From: AV40 sp038230255
Lineage (GTDB): Bacteria; Verrucomicrobiota; Verrucomicrobiia; Chthoniobacterales; UBA10450
Direction of reading: 5' to 3'
DNA length: 64,000 nt
Assembly: GCA_038230255.1 (NCBI GenBank)
Contig: JBBRNP010000001.1
Coordinates: 310,001-374,000, forward strand
Part shown: positions 17,736-27,294 of the stretch, one piece after another
Layout of the letters: each line of letters starts with the position of its first letter
Numbering within the stretch: the stretch's first letter is position 1
Made by a program: the position numbers and the translations under genes
Notes under the pieces: generated by a model
The model's database searches: none
Seen by the model: the letters and a program-made list of their open reading frames with translations, nothing else
What the model was told of the DNA's origin: nothing

Positions 17736-20700
17736 TTAGCGCGGACCGAGAAATTCGTCCCGATATTGCGGCGTCGTTTCTGGCGCGAAGCCGTGCCGGG
17801 TAATATTTTCAGTGACGACGCGCGGCACTACAAATTGCAACAGATAATCGGCGCCGCCGGCTTTGGTCCCGCCGCCGCTCATTTTGAATCCGCCGAACGG
17901 ATGGCGGCCGACGACCGCACCGGTGCACGAGCGATTGATGTAAACGTTGCCGGCGACCAACTCGGCTTTGGCGCGCTCAATGTTGTCGGGACTGCGCGAG
18001 AAAAACCCGGCCGTCAATGCGAATTCAGTGCTGTTTGCAATCTCGAACGCTTCATCGAGATCGCGCGCTCGGATGACGCTTAGTACCGGACCAAAAATTT
18101 CTTCGCAGGCGATCCGATTTTTCGGACTGACGTTGGTAAAGATGGTCGGCGGGATGAAGAAACCTTTTTGCGGCACATCGCCTCTTTGAAAAGCCAGGCG
18201 CGATTCGTTTTTGCCGATGTCGATGTATTCGAGGATCCGTTTGTAGGCGGCCCCATCAATCACCGGACCGACGGTGATTCCCGGTTCCTCTGGATTGCCC
18301 ACGCGCAAACTGGCGGCGGCATTGAGCAGGCGTTCGATCGCGCGTGGATAAATCTCTTCCAAAATGATCAGTCGCGAACAAGCGGAACATTTTTGTCCCT
18401 GATAGCCGAAGGCGGAATAAATGGTATCGACAATCGCTTCGTCGAGATCGGCGTCGGCGTCGATGATGACGGCGTTCTTGCCGCCCATCTCACAAATCAC
18501 GCGCTTGAGTTCGCGTTGACCTTCTCGCGTTTTTCCCGCGCTTTCCCAAATCCGCAGACCAACTTCACGCGATCCAGTGAACGCAATAAGATCGACATCC
18601 TTGTGATCGACCAGGTGCGCGCCCATCACCGAACCTTTTCCCGGCAAATAATTCAGGACGCCCCGCGGAATGCCGGCTTCTTCGAAAATCTCCATTAACA
18701 TCGCGCCAATGACAGCCGATTGCTCGGCCGGTTTCATGATCACAGTGTTGCCGGTTACGAGCGCGGCGGTGGTCATGCCGCACAAAATCGCCATTGGAAA
18801 ATTCCAAGGCGCGATCACGAGAGCGACACCGCGTGGCCAATAATGCTGGTAACTTTCTTCGCCGAGGACGTGCTGCGTCAGCCGCGGTCGCCCGATCATG
18901 CGCATCTCGTGCGCGTAGAACCGGCAGAAATCCATCGCCTCGCGGATGTCGCCATCAGCTTCCGCCCAGGCTTTGCCGACTTCGAAAACTTCCAGCGCGG
19001 AAAGTTCAAAACGCCGGCGGTGCATGATATCGGCAACTCGCTCAAGCAATCGGCAGCGAGTTTCAAAGGAAGTTCGGCTCCATTTGTCGAACGCTTCGCG
19101 CGCGGCTTTGACTGCGCGCTCAGCTTCCGGAATTCCAGCTTCGGCCACGTGACCGACCACATCGTCGGGTGAGGTCGGGTTGATCGAAGCGATTGTCTGA
19201 GCGGTCCAAACCCGTTCGCCATTTATGACGAGTGGGTATTTTTGGCCAAGCTGCGTGCGCACACGTGCACGCGCTTCTCGCATTCGGTCCTGGTTTTGTT
19301 CGTAAACGAAATTTACCAGCGGCGCGTTTTCGTAAGTATCAGCGGGCGGCGTATCGAGAGAGGCGCCATTGCCGGCAACTTCGATGTGGCGGGCGCCGTT
19401 CGGACCTTGGGAGATAAAATCGGCTGGATCGCGCAACAATTCTTCCTCGGAAACGTTCTCCGAAAATTTGGCGCGGAGAAAACCTTCGTTCGATGTGTTT
19501 TCGAGCAAACGGCGAACGAGATAGGACATGCCGGGCAAGAGTTCACCCACCGGAGAATATTCTCGAACCCGGTAACCCATCTCGATGAGCGCGCGTTTCA
19601 CCGGACCGGCCATTCCGTAAAGCAATTGAAACTCGAAACGGCTCCGATCGATCCCGAGTTGATCGGCCAGCGCCTGCGCGTGTGCGATGCTGCGAACGTT
19701 GTGCGAGCCGAACGCGGCGGTGACAACGGATTCGTTCTCGAGCAAAATTCGCGTGATCAATTCGAAATTAAAGTCGCTTTCGGGCTTCTGCAGAAAGACC
19801 GGGCAAGCCCATCCGTTCTGGCGCGATTTGATTTTCTCGTAGTCCCAGTATGCGCCCTTAACGAGTCGAACGGCGAAGCGCGTTCCGCGCGCGCGGCCCC
19901 AATCGAGGAGATCGCGCAAATCGTCTTCCGCGTCGCGCAGATAAGCCTGAATAACAATTCCGATGTGCGGCCAATCGCGAAATTCGCTTTCGGTAAAGAG
20001 CGTTTTGAAAAGTGCGAGCGTCGCATTCTTGTGCGCAAAACTCTCCATGTCGAAGTTCACGAATGCCCCGAGGTCGCGCGCGCGTCGTAGAATCGGGCGC
20101 AGCTTCGGAGCGAGATGCGCGATCGCGTCGTCCGGATCGGCCGGGTTCATCTGGGAATAAAGCGCGGAAATTTTCACGGAAAGATTAACGACCGGAAACA
20201 ATTCGGCGCTTTTGCCAAGCGGATCGCTCCAGTCGCGCGTTTCGCGTGCGAGATGCTCCAGTAATTCCAAACAGCGCGTGGCGTACTCGGCCGCTTCCTT
20301 TTCGCTCACGACCGCTTCGCCGAGAAGATCGACCGTGAACCCAATGCCTTGGGCGCGGCGTTTGCGGAGCGTCTTCATGACGTCCTTGGGATTTCTTCCG
20401 GCGATGAATTGGCGGGCCATGCCGGAAACGTTCCAGCGCAGGACTTGACCGCTCATCCAAGGAACGATTTTCGCCAGGCGAACTCCGGTTCGAACCAAAG
20501 GCGCGTAGCCGTTGCGCTTGTCCGCGAAATATTCGTCGAGATGCTGAACGATGTCGGTGCCGCGGTGGAGCGACGCTAGGACGTCTACGAACCGGAACAG
20601 TTGCACTTTGAAGTGCTCATCCCGCATCGAGAGCGCCATCATCCGCTGGTAAAAGCCGGCTTTGCTAAAAAGCGGTTCCGGATGCTGATCGACCAAATCG

Positions 20701-20747
20701 AATATGCGTTTGCCGCGTCGTTCGATGTCGGTTTGCAGAGCGCCCAT
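17736..20747 (-). CDS. putA: Bifunctional proline dehydrogenase / P5C dehydrogenase
   Basis: Oxidises proline to glutamate in two steps. About 1003 residues from the ATG at 20747, matching short PutA proteins; the frame is open to 20876. The N-terminal FAD-binding PRODH barrel (about 60-430) shows VNFDMESFAHKN, RFAVRLVKGAYWDYEKI and QLLYGMAGPVKRAL. The C-terminal aldehyde dehydrogenase domain (about 500-970) has APWNFPMAI, TGSREVG, CEMGGKNAVI (general-base Glu) and GQKCSACSR with the catalytic Cys about 787. There is no N-terminal ribbon-helix-helix DNA-binding domain, so it is not self-regulating. An exact AAGATCGACATC copy (antisense) encodes DVDL in HKDVDLIAFTG. Confidence 0.95.
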   Translation of the reverse strand: MGALQTDIERRGKRIFDLVDQHPEPLFSKAGFYQRMMALSMRDEHFKVQLFRFVDVLASLHRGTDIVQHLDEYFADKRNGYAPLVRTGVRLAKIVPWMSGQVLRWNVSGMARQFIAGRNPKDVMKTLRKRRAQGIGFTVDLLGEAVVSEKEAAEYATRCLELLEHLARETRDWSDPLGKSAELFPVVNLSVKISALYSQMNPADPDDAIAHLAPKLRPILRRARDLGAFVNFDMESFAHKNATLALFKTLFTESEFRDWPHIGIVIQAYLRDAEDDLRDLLDWGRARGTRFAVRLVKGAYWDYEKIKSRQNGWACPVFLQKPESDFNFELITRILLENESVVTAAFGSHNVRSIAHAQALADQLGIDRSRFEFQLLYGMAGPVKRALIEMGYRVREYSPVGELLPGMSYLVRRLLENTSNEGFLRAKFSENVSEEELLRDPADFISQGPNGARHIEVAGNGASLDTPPADTYENAPLVNFVYEQNQDRMREARARVRTQLGQKYPLVINGERVWTAQTIASINPTSPDDVVGHVAEAGIPEAERAVKAAREAFDKWSRTSFETRCRLLERVADIMHRRRFELSALEVFEVGKAWAEADGDIREAMDFCRFYAHEMRMIGRPRLTQHVLGEESYQHYWPRGVALVIAPWNFPMAILCGMTTAALVTGNTVIMKPAEQSAVIGAMLMEIFEEAGIPRGVLNYLPGKGSVMGAHLVDHKDVDLIAFTGSREVGLRIWESAGKTREGQRELKRVICEMGGKNAVIIDADADLDEAIVDTIYSAFGYQGQKCSACSRLIILEEIYPRAIERLLNAAASLRVGNPEEPGITVGPVIDGAAYKRILEYIDIGKNESRLAFQRGDVPQKGFFIPPTIFTNVSPKNRIACEEIFGPVLSVIRARDLDEAFEIANSTEFALTAGFFSRSPDNIERAKAELVAGNVYINRSCTGAVVGRHPFGGFKMSGGGTKAGGADYLLQFVVPRVVTENITRHGFAPETTPQYRDEFLGPR

Positions 20748-20906
20748 AACTAAAAGTAATCGCGTCGCATTCGGAGGTAAAGGCGAACGAATTCCGGGAC
20801 CGGCCAAAAAATCTCGCGGGGATACGGTCACTTTGAAGGTGAACTTCGAAGTGGGGGGTGAGAATAGCCGCTCCAAAGCGGCTTAGATTCAGGGAGCAGT
20901 TAGAGT

Positions 20907-20965
20907 GATTTGTCTGGCGGGCCGCATGCCCTGGGGCGCGTGCCCGCCAGGCAATCTCTCTTTTT
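20907..20965 (+). terminator. Strong hairpin with T-run upstream of the threonine-aldolase-like gene
   Basis: CTGGCGGGC (20914-20922) pairs with GCCCGCCAG (20942-20950), extended by GATT/AATC, and is followed by TCTCTCTTTTT. Read on the + strand it is an intrinsic terminator ending 52 bases before the next ATG. No + strand gene lies just upstream, so it is either a leader attenuator or the end of an unseen small RNA. Confidence 0.5.
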
Positions 20966-21017
20966 CGAAGGGATTGTCGTTTGCTGCGCAGGGTGAACTC
21001 GGTTAGCAAGAACCGAC

Positions 21018-22052
21018 ATGCAACCGCGAAGTGAACATCACGAATTCGCGAGCGACAACACTGCAGGGATTTGCGCTGAAGTATTAGCGGCGTTGGAAGA
21101 GGCCAATCACGATGCGGCCGTTTCCTATGGCGACGACGAATGGACGAATCGAGTTCGGGAATCGGTGCGAAATGTTTTCGAAACGGATTGCGACGTCTAT
21201 CTGGTTTTCAACGGGACGGCCGCCAATGCCCTTGCGCTCGCCCAATTATGCCAACCGTTCCACAGCGTTATCTGTCACGAACATGCGCACATTCAGACCG
21301 ATGAGTGTGGGGCGCCGGAATTTTTTACGCGCGGCTCAAAGCTGCTTCTGGTGGGTGGTGACGGCGGCAAGATCGACATCAACCGAGCGCGCGATGTGAT
21401 TTTGCGTCAGCCAGAGGTGCATGCACACAAGCCGCGCGCGATCAGCATTACTCAGGCAACCGAGTTCGGCACGATTTACAGGCGCGATGATATTGGCGCG
21501 ATCAGCGAATTGGCGCGCCAACAGGAAATGCTTCTGCACATGGACGGCGCGCGATTTGCCAACGCCATTGCCGCTCTCGATTGCACGCCGAAAGAAATTA
21601 CATGGAAGGTAGGCGTGGATGTTCTTTGCTTTGGCGGGACAAAGAATGGTGCGGCGGCGGCCGAGTTAGTGATATTTTTCAAAAAAGAACTTTCTCGCGA
21701 GTTTGATTACAGGCTCAAGCAAGCTGGTCAGCTCGCATCCAAGACGCGATTTTTGGCGGCACAATGGATCGCTCTTCTGAACAATGATGTTTGGCTTCGA
21801 AATGCGCGCCACGCCAACGCCATGGCATCCAAACTTGCCGGCCGTCTTTCTGCTGATGCAAAGGTCGACATCGTGCTTCCGGTTGAAGCAAATGCTCTCT
21901 TTGTTCGTATGCCGGCGCAGGTCGCGCAAGATTTGGACTCGCGTGGCTGGCATTTTTACAAGTTCATTGAGCCAGATGTTTATCGTCTGATGTGCTCATG
22001 GGCCACGACTGACAAAGAAATCGACCGTTTCGTTGGCGATATGTTGCGCTAA
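21018..22052 (+). CDS. Threonine aldolase family PLP enzyme
   Basis: 344 residues of the beta-eliminating-lyase/L-threonine aldolase fold (cleaves threonine or allo-threonine to glycine and acetaldehyde). FASDNTAGICAEVLAAL at the start, FNGTAANALAL cofactor loop, HEHAHIQTDECGAPEFF, LHMDGARFANA with the PLP-binding Asp, and CFGGTKNGAAAAE with the Schiff-base Lys (about 208). All sites are intact. It is the divergent neighbour of putA, separated by the 20907 hairpin. Amino-acid catabolism is the natural reading. Confidence 0.88.
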   Translation: MQPRSEHHEFASDNTAGICAEVLAALEEANHDAAVSYGDDEWTNRVRESVRNVFETDCDVYLVFNGTAANALALAQLCQPFHSVICHEHAHIQTDECGAPEFFTRGSKLLLVGGDGGKIDINRARDVILRQPEVHAHKPRAISITQATEFGTIYRRDDIGAISELARQQEMLLHMDGARFANAIAALDCTPKEITWKVGVDVLCFGGTKNGAAAAELVIFFKKELSREFDYRLKQAGQLASKTRFLAAQWIALLNNDVWLRNARHANAMASKLAGRLSADAKVDIVLPVEANALFVRMPAQVAQDLDSRGWHFYKFIEPDVYRLMCSWATTDKEIDRFVGDMLR

Positions 22053-22078
22053 AGAAAAGACGTCGTATTAAAACCGCG

Positions 22079-22528
22079 ATGAACTGGAGATGCTGGGCGA
22101 TTGCGCTAATTGCAAGCTGCTCGGTTGGTTGTGGGATCGGCCGCGTCATTACAGCACCAGTTCGCTACGTTTTTGGAGAACCCGAGCCTGCGCCTACGAC
22201 GAACGCGTCCGATGTGACCAGTCCGGGCCGGCCGGTCGCGATTCCTTCTCCGACCCCCAGGCCACGCGCTGCTTCGCGCAAATCAAACCAGTCGTCGGCG
22301 GGTGCATCGTCGCGAGTTGCGGCAAGCAAGCCGGCGGCAAAACCTTCGCCCTCATCGCAGAAGTCTGCGAGCGCTACGCAATTTCCTGTGGCGAAACCGG
22401 TGCCAGGCAGGCCTGGCCTCGTTTTTAATCCGTTCAACACCAGCGGCGGATACATCGACGTGAGTGGCTACGCGCCGGGAAGCAAAGTAAAGGACCCCGA
22501 TTCCAAGCAGATCTTTGTTGTACCTTGA
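22079..22528 (+). CDS. Small Pro/Ser-rich lipoprotein
   Basis: 149 residues, not assigned to a family. A lipoprotein signal (WAIALIASCSVGC, lipid Cys about 18) is followed by about 75 low-complexity residues (Pro, Ser, Ala, Lys) and a short ordered tail, GRPGLVFNPFNTSGGYIDVSGYAPGSKVKDP. That tail is probably the functional part, displayed at a distance from the membrane. Starts 26 bases after the aldolase stop. Confidence 0.55.
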   Translation: MNWRCWAIALIASCSVGCGIGRVITAPVRYVFGEPEPAPTTNASDVTSPGRPVAIPSPTPRPRAASRKSNQSSAGASSRVAASKPAAKPSPSSQKSASATQFPVAKPVPGRPGLVFNPFNTSGGYIDVSGYAPGSKVKDPDSKQIFVVP

Positions 22529-22705
22529 GCGAGCTCGGCGACAGTGGTGATGGTTTGCGTTCGGAATTGAAAAGCAACGGGAGCTGGCCTTTCAAAATAA
22601 AACACGACTTTCGAACGAAGCAGGTGTTTTTACGGGTTCGTGGCAAATAGGGAGTGGTTTTCTTGGCCTGCGCACGGTTATTGCTTTCTAGAACGTATAG
22701 AGAAT

Positions 22706-24151
22706 ATGACTCCACGGTACATTGCTTCCTCTCAACATCGCTCAACATTGAACGGCGCGACCCTTTGTGGATCGTTCATAGCCGTCGCCGCCATCCTCGC
22801 GTTGGCGGTTGGCATTTTTGAACCTCGGAACGCCGGCGCCTACGTCCTTGAAGGACCGAAATGGCCCACTGGAAGCACTCCCGTCATGCAGCTTGAGCTC
22901 GGCACGCCCGGCCGCACCCTGATCGACGGCAACACTTCTTGGAACACAGCCGCCGCGCCGGCTCTCGACATGTGGAATCAGATTGTCGGTCGAATGCAAT
23001 TCGGGCGGGTCATGAATTCCACCGCTGCGGTGGCATCAGGCGACCGCGTTAATTCGATGGCTTTCGCGAGTACAGTCTTCGGACAGAGCTTTGGCTCAAG
23101 CACTCTGGCGGTGACTTATTACAGTTATTCCGGTTCGACGATGCTGGAAGCCGACATCCTCTTTAACACCGCGCAATCGTGGGATTCGTATCGAGGCTCG
23201 CTACGTTCGGCGACTGACATCCAGCGCGTCGCTCTTCACGAGCTGGGCCATGCGCTCGGCTTGGCTCATTCGAGCGTAGCCGGCGCGATTATGAATCCGT
23301 ATATCAGCAGTTACTACACGCTTTCAAACGACGACATCGCCGGCGCTCAAGCCTTATATGGAGCGCCAAGTGCTTCACCAACTCCGACGCCGACTCCAAC
23401 ACCTTCACCGACGGCGACCCCAACGCCTACGCCGACGGCGACCCCAACTGCCACAGCCACGCCGACTGCAACACCGACACCGACTGCAGCCCAAGCGGTA
23501 ATGCTCAGCCCAGTTCCGGGATCCACTTTCAGTTCTTCGAGCGCAACGTTTTCCTGGAGTGCCGGCAGCGCGACCAGCTATGTGCTTCTAGTAGGCAGCT
23601 CTTTGAGCGGCGGGGATATTTACAACTCAGGCACCATCACCGCGCACGCGGCAACGGTGATTCCCATCCCTACCGATGGCCGAACCATCTATGTGTCGCT
23701 TTACTCGAACGTGAACAATTCGTGGCTCGTAAACAGATACACGTATAAGGCATTCACAACCTCAGCGACACCGACGCCGACACCCACACCCACCGCGACG
23801 CCAAGCCCCACTGCAACTCCTTCTTCTTCACCGGCAGTGACAGTTTCAGCGGCTCCCACGAGCATTAGAAGCGGAGGCTCTGCGATCTTTACGATTTCGG
23901 TTTCAGCTCCTGCGACGGCTCCAACTACGGTTGCTTATAGCATGGGCGGTAGCGCGATCTTGAATAAGCACTACTCACTCAGTGGAACACCCGGCCAGAT
24001 GACAATTCCCGCCGGCGCTAACTCAGCCAACGTTACACTGACCGTAATAAGCGTCGGAAGCTTAGGAAAGACGGCGACCATGACTCTTCAATCTGGCGCC
24101 GGCTACTCCTTGTCCTCGCCGAGGAGCGCTTCGGTCTCGATGAGGAAATGA
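22706..24151 (+). CDS. Secreted matrixin-like metalloprotease with Calx-beta C-terminus
   Basis: 481 residues from the ATG at 22706. Secretion signal (about 20-45, ending NAGA-YVLEG). The M10-type zinc protease domain spans about 50-220 with HELGHALGLAH (ligands His178, His182, His188; catalytic Glu179) and a downstream Met-turn (AIMNPYIS, Met196). Two Pro-Thr(-Ala) linkers (about 222-265 and 352-375) bracket a beta-sandwich (SPVPGSTFSSSSATFSWSAG...) seen in many Verrucomicrobia exoproteins. The last 95 residues are a Calx-beta domain. No propeptide Cys switch is obvious. The stop overlaps the next start by 4 bases (ATGA), so expression is coupled. Confidence 0.88.
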   Translation: MTPRYIASSQHRSTLNGATLCGSFIAVAAILALAVGIFEPRNAGAYVLEGPKWPTGSTPVMQLELGTPGRTLIDGNTSWNTAAAPALDMWNQIVGRMQFGRVMNSTAAVASGDRVNSMAFASTVFGQSFGSSTLAVTYYSYSGSTMLEADILFNTAQSWDSYRGSLRSATDIQRVALHELGHALGLAHSSVAGAIMNPYISSYYTLSNDDIAGAQALYGAPSASPTPTPTPTPSPTATPTPTPTATPTATATPTATPTPTAAQAVMLSPVPGSTFSSSSATFSWSAGSATSYVLLVGSSLSGGDIYNSGTITAHAATVIPIPTDGRTIYVSLYSNVNNSWLVNRYTYKAFTTSATPTPTPTPTATPSPTATPSSSPAVTVSAAPTSIRSGGSAIFTISVSAPATAPTTVAYSMGGSAILNKHYSLSGTPGQMTIPAGANSANVTLTVISVGSLGKTATMTLQSGAGYSLSSPRSASVSMRK

Positions 24152-24771
24152 CCGATCAACTTTTCTTAAATCACATGAAACTGAAATATCTTCTCCCGCT
24201 CGCATTAATCGGTATCGCTTTTGTCCGTGTCACGGCCACAAGTGTAATTGCGCCGACTTTCGAACAGTTGGTTCAACAGGCCGAACTTATTTTTCAGGGC
24301 ACGGTGACTGACGTGCGCTCAGTTTGGGAAGGTGAAGGCGCGCTGCGTCACATCGACACTTACGTCACGTTTCAAATCGACGAAAACGTCAAAGGCCAGG
24401 CGACTTCATCTTACACAATCCGAATGCTTGGGGGAACCGTCGGCAACGAGACAATGGAAGTCACCGACAGTCCCAAATTCAAAGTCGGCGACCGCGAGAT
24501 TCTCTTTGTCGAGCACAACAACGAGCAATTCATTCCGCTTGTCGGTATCGACCACGGCCATTTTCGTGTTCAGCACGAGGAGCAAACGGGACGCGATATC
24601 GTCACTAATGGCGAAGATGAAGCGATTCGGGATTTAGCGCAGCTCGGCCGTAATGAAGCAGCGGCTACAACTAACGATCCTGCCGAAGCCATGTCGCCGG
24701 CTGATTTGAAGTCTGCCGTTCACAGACAACTTGGCGATCGGGCCGATCAGACAGGTCACCCAGAGAAGTAA
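24148..24771 (+). CDS. Secreted protein coupled to the metalloprotease
   Basis: 207 residues, or 198 from the inner ATG at 24175 that starts the signal peptide MKLKYLLPLALIGIAFVRVTA. The mature part has LVQQAELIFQGTVTDVRSVWEG, TYVTFQIDENVKGQATSSYTIRMLGGTVG and FKVGDREILFVEHN, an all-beta-looking domain. A charged tail of about 50 residues follows. I do not know its function. The four-base overlap with the protease gene points to a partner, inhibitor or chaperone of that enzyme; this is inference from position. Confidence 0.65.
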   Translation: MTDQLFLNHMKLKYLLPLALIGIAFVRVTATSVIAPTFEQLVQQAELIFQGTVTDVRSVWEGEGALRHIDTYVTFQIDENVKGQATSSYTIRMLGGTVGNETMEVTDSPKFKVGDREILFVEHNNEQFIPLVGIDHGHFRVQHEEQTGRDIVTNGEDEAIRDLAQLGRNEAAATTNDPAEAMSPADLKSAVHRQLGDRADQTGHPEK

Positions 24772-24830
24772 TTCCGTCTGGCCGGGTTCGATTATTCGCA
24801 GCGGCGAATTCTTCCCCTGGCCGGCCCACA

Positions 24831-25073
24831 TTAGCGACGCCCGACCGCGTCTTTCAGGTCGTCGTCTTTTCTCTGCTGCTGAATTTTGTGAATGACCGAG
24901 TGCGTTGTGTCGAGCGAGTGCTTCGCCCAATCGTGTTCGTAGGTCTGTCTCGGGGACGGAGCTGGTGGCGCGGAAACTTCGGCTATCGCCGGTTTTTGCT
25001 CGGTATGCTTTTGAAGAAAGAATAGTCCGCCACCGATTCCCGCCACCAACAGAAACATCACGAGACCTCGCAT
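24831..25073 (-). CDS. Small single-span membrane protein
   Basis: 80 residues from the ATG at 25073. An N-terminal helix (GLVMFLLVAGIGGGLFFL) forms a membrane anchor, then a Pro/Ala spacer and a charged segment (TYEHDWAKHSLDTTHSVIHKIQQQRKDDDLKDAV). Not recognised. It is divergent from dsbD, and their starts are only 67 bases apart. Confidence 0.5.
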   Translation of the reverse strand: MRGLVMFLLVAGIGGGLFFLQKHTEQKPAIAEVSAPPAPSPRQTYEHDWAKHSLDTTHSVIHKIQQQRKDDDLKDAVGRR

Positions 25074-25140
25074 GCCTTTTATGCAGCACGCGCCGAGCCA
25101 GGCTCGTTGCCGCAAACTTCGGCCAATGGTAGTTATAAAG

Positions 25141-27291
25141 ATGACTTCGTGGCTGCGGTTGTCGATTGCGCTCGGCGCGGTTGTTTTGGCGCATTCTGGA
25201 CTAGGTCAAAACTACCAGGGTCGCGAATTAGTCAAGGCGACGCTCCTCGCCGATACCTCTGCTGTTGGTCCGGGCAAACCCTTCACTGCGGGACTTCTTC
25301 TGCGAATGGCGCCCGGCTGGCACACGTACTGGAAATTCTCCGGTGACGCCGGCCTTCCGACTGAGATCAAATGGAATCTACCACCGGGTTGGAAAGCCGG
25401 TGAGATCCAGTGGCCGATTCCACTCAAGACAAACGATCCTGGCGACATCCAGACTTACGGTTACCAGGACGAAATTCTGCTGATGCAGGAAATCACCCCA
25501 CCTGCGAAGATCGACATCTCACCGGTCAAACTATCTGCGGAAGCGAATTGGCTCGTCTGCGAGAAAATCTGCATCCCGGGCAGCGCAAAACTTGAGCTTG
25601 AGTTGCCGACAGCCGCCTCCGCCGAAGCGGCTGCGGCGGCCGGGTCGGCAAAGGCTGATCCAAAAAACACCGACCTCTTCGCGCGTTACCGGCGTTTACT
25701 TCCGCAAAATTTTCCCGATTCAAAAATGGCGACCGCAACTTGGAGCCGCAGCAATTCCGAGCTTCGCCTGAAAATCGTCAACGAAAATCTGGCGAACTAT
25801 CCAACCGTCGATTTTTATCCGGTCCCGCAGGGCAACACCGTGGTCGGTCACCCGAGCCTCGAATCGCGGAAGTCGAATGAAATTGTCTTTCGAATTCCAA
25901 TTGAATCGCCCGACAAAAACTTATCGGCGATGCCAGGATTGGTTGTCTTTTCGAAGTCTCCCAACGGCAACGATCGCGCTGCCTGGCAACTGGGAACGAC
26001 AGCGATCGCGGCGGCACAAACGGCGCAACCTTCGCGCGGGATAGTCACCTTTTTGTTCTTCGGTTTTATCGGCGGATTTATTTTGAATCTGATGCCATGC
26101 GTCTTGCCGGTGATCTCGCTCAAGATTTTTGGCTTCATTCAACAAGCCGGACAAAGCCGGCAGAAAATTTTCCGCAGCGGGCTGGCTTTTACTGCCGGAA
26201 TTTTCGCATGGTTCCTCGCGCTTGCGTTGGTGCTGATTGCGCTTAAAGCCGGTGGCCGCGATGTGACCTGGGGCGGGTTTCAATTCACCAACGCCTATTT
26301 CGTTCTGGGTCTGAGCGTAATCGTTCTCGTCTTCGCGCTGAATCTTTTCGGCGTCTTCGAAATTTCGCTGCCGCAAAGCATGACTCGCGGTTTGCTCGCA
26401 AGTTCGGAGCGCAAAGACAATCTCGGTTCATTCTTTCAGGGCGTGTTCGCGACAGTTCTGGCGACGCCGTGCACCGCGCCATTTCTCGGGACCGCGCTCG
26501 GCTTCGCATTTACGCAATCACCGCTCGTCATATTGTCGATGTTTGTCGCCGTCGCCGCCGGGATGAGCGCGCCCTATCTGCTGCTCAGCGCACAACCGGC
26601 GTGGCTGCGATTCCTGCCGCAGCCCGGCGCCTGGATGGTGCACGTGAAACAGTTCATGGGTTTCTTGCTGCTCGCGACATTGCTTTTCCTTCTCTACGTC
26701 CTCGGCGCGCAACGGGGACTCGACGGAGCGATCTGGGCAAGCTGCTTTTTGCTCATCGTCGCCATTGCCTGTTGGATGAAAGGCGCTTTCATCCTGCCAG
26801 CAACATCCGTCACTAAACGAACTTTGGTTGTCGTGTTCATGCTCCTGCTTTTGCTATTGAGCGGTGTTTATTTCATCGGCGACAAATTTCGCGTATCGAA
26901 GATCGACGTCGCCGTCTCAGGTGCACCCGGCGATTGGCAACCGTTCACGCCCGAGCGTTTGCAAGGCGCGCGCGACCAGGGTCGCGCAGTGTTCGTCGAT
27001 TTTACCGCTGCTTGGTGTCTGACCTGCAAATACAACGAGAAAAGTGTGCTGGAGAGTGCCGCCATCCGCGAAGCGTTTCAGCGCCACGGCGTCGTGAAAT
27101 TGAAAGCTGATTGGACCAATGGCGACCCGGTTATCACAAAATTACTTCAACAATTTGGCCGGCCGGGTGTCCCATTATACGTGCTTTATCCGGGCAAGTC
27201 GGAGGAGCCGATTGTGTTTCCGGAATTGCTCACGCAGCGTATCTTACTCGACAAACTAGAAACCATCACACCAGCAGTCGTTTCACAATAA
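25141..27291 (+). CDS. dsbD: Thiol:disulfide interchange protein DsbD
   Basis: 716 residues from the ATG at 25141. It passes electrons from cytoplasmic thioredoxin across the inner membrane to periplasmic substrates. After a signal peptide comes an N-terminal beta domain (about 25-290; single CEKICIPG pair). The eight-helix core contains GGFILNLMPCVLPVISLKIFGF and FATVLATPCTAPFLGTALGF, which carry the paired membrane Cys. The C-terminal thioredoxin domain has FTAAWCLTCKYNE (CxxC). The N-terminal domain is of the DsbC-corrector (DUF255-neighbour) kind rather than classical nDsbD. Followed 3 bases later by a redoxin, a likely client. Confidence 0.93.
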   Translation: MTSWLRLSIALGAVVLAHSGLGQNYQGRELVKATLLADTSAVGPGKPFTAGLLLRMAPGWHTYWKFSGDAGLPTEIKWNLPPGWKAGEIQWPIPLKTNDPGDIQTYGYQDEILLMQEITPPAKIDISPVKLSAEANWLVCEKICIPGSAKLELELPTAASAEAAAAAGSAKADPKNTDLFARYRRLLPQNFPDSKMATATWSRSNSELRLKIVNENLANYPTVDFYPVPQGNTVVGHPSLESRKSNEIVFRIPIESPDKNLSAMPGLVVFSKSPNGNDRAAWQLGTTAIAAAQTAQPSRGIVTFLFFGFIGGFILNLMPCVLPVISLKIFGFIQQAGQSRQKIFRSGLAFTAGIFAWFLALALVLIALKAGGRDVTWGGFQFTNAYFVLGLSVIVLVFALNLFGVFEISLPQSMTRGLLASSERKDNLGSFFQGVFATVLATPCTAPFLGTALGFAFTQSPLVILSMFVAVAAGMSAPYLLLSAQPAWLRFLPQPGAWMVHVKQFMGFLLLATLLFLLYVLGAQRGLDGAIWASCFLLIVAIACWMKGAFILPATSVTKRTLVVVFMLLLLLLSGVYFIGDKFRVSKIDVAVSGAPGDWQPFTPERLQGARDQGRAVFVDFTAAWCLTCKYNEKSVLESAAIREAFQRHGVVKLKADWTNGDPVITKLLQQFGRPGVPLYVLYPGKSEEPIVFPELLTQRILLDKLETITPAVVSQ

Positions 27292-27294
27292 GTT

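Noticed and set aside
19242..20090. 282-residue frame on the + strand inside putA
   Set aside because: No recognisable fold and fully covered by the conserved PRODH/P5CDH coding sequence.
18585..21380. AAGATCGACATC explained as a conserved peptide motif
   Set aside because: The same 12-mer is read in different codon phases and on both strands (DVDL in putA, KIDI in the aldolase-like gene), so a peptide-level cause fails.
23376..23830. Tandem CCGAC/ACTCC-like repeats as a possible array
   Set aside because: They encode the Pro-Thr linkers of the metalloprotease; no spacer structure as in CRISPR.
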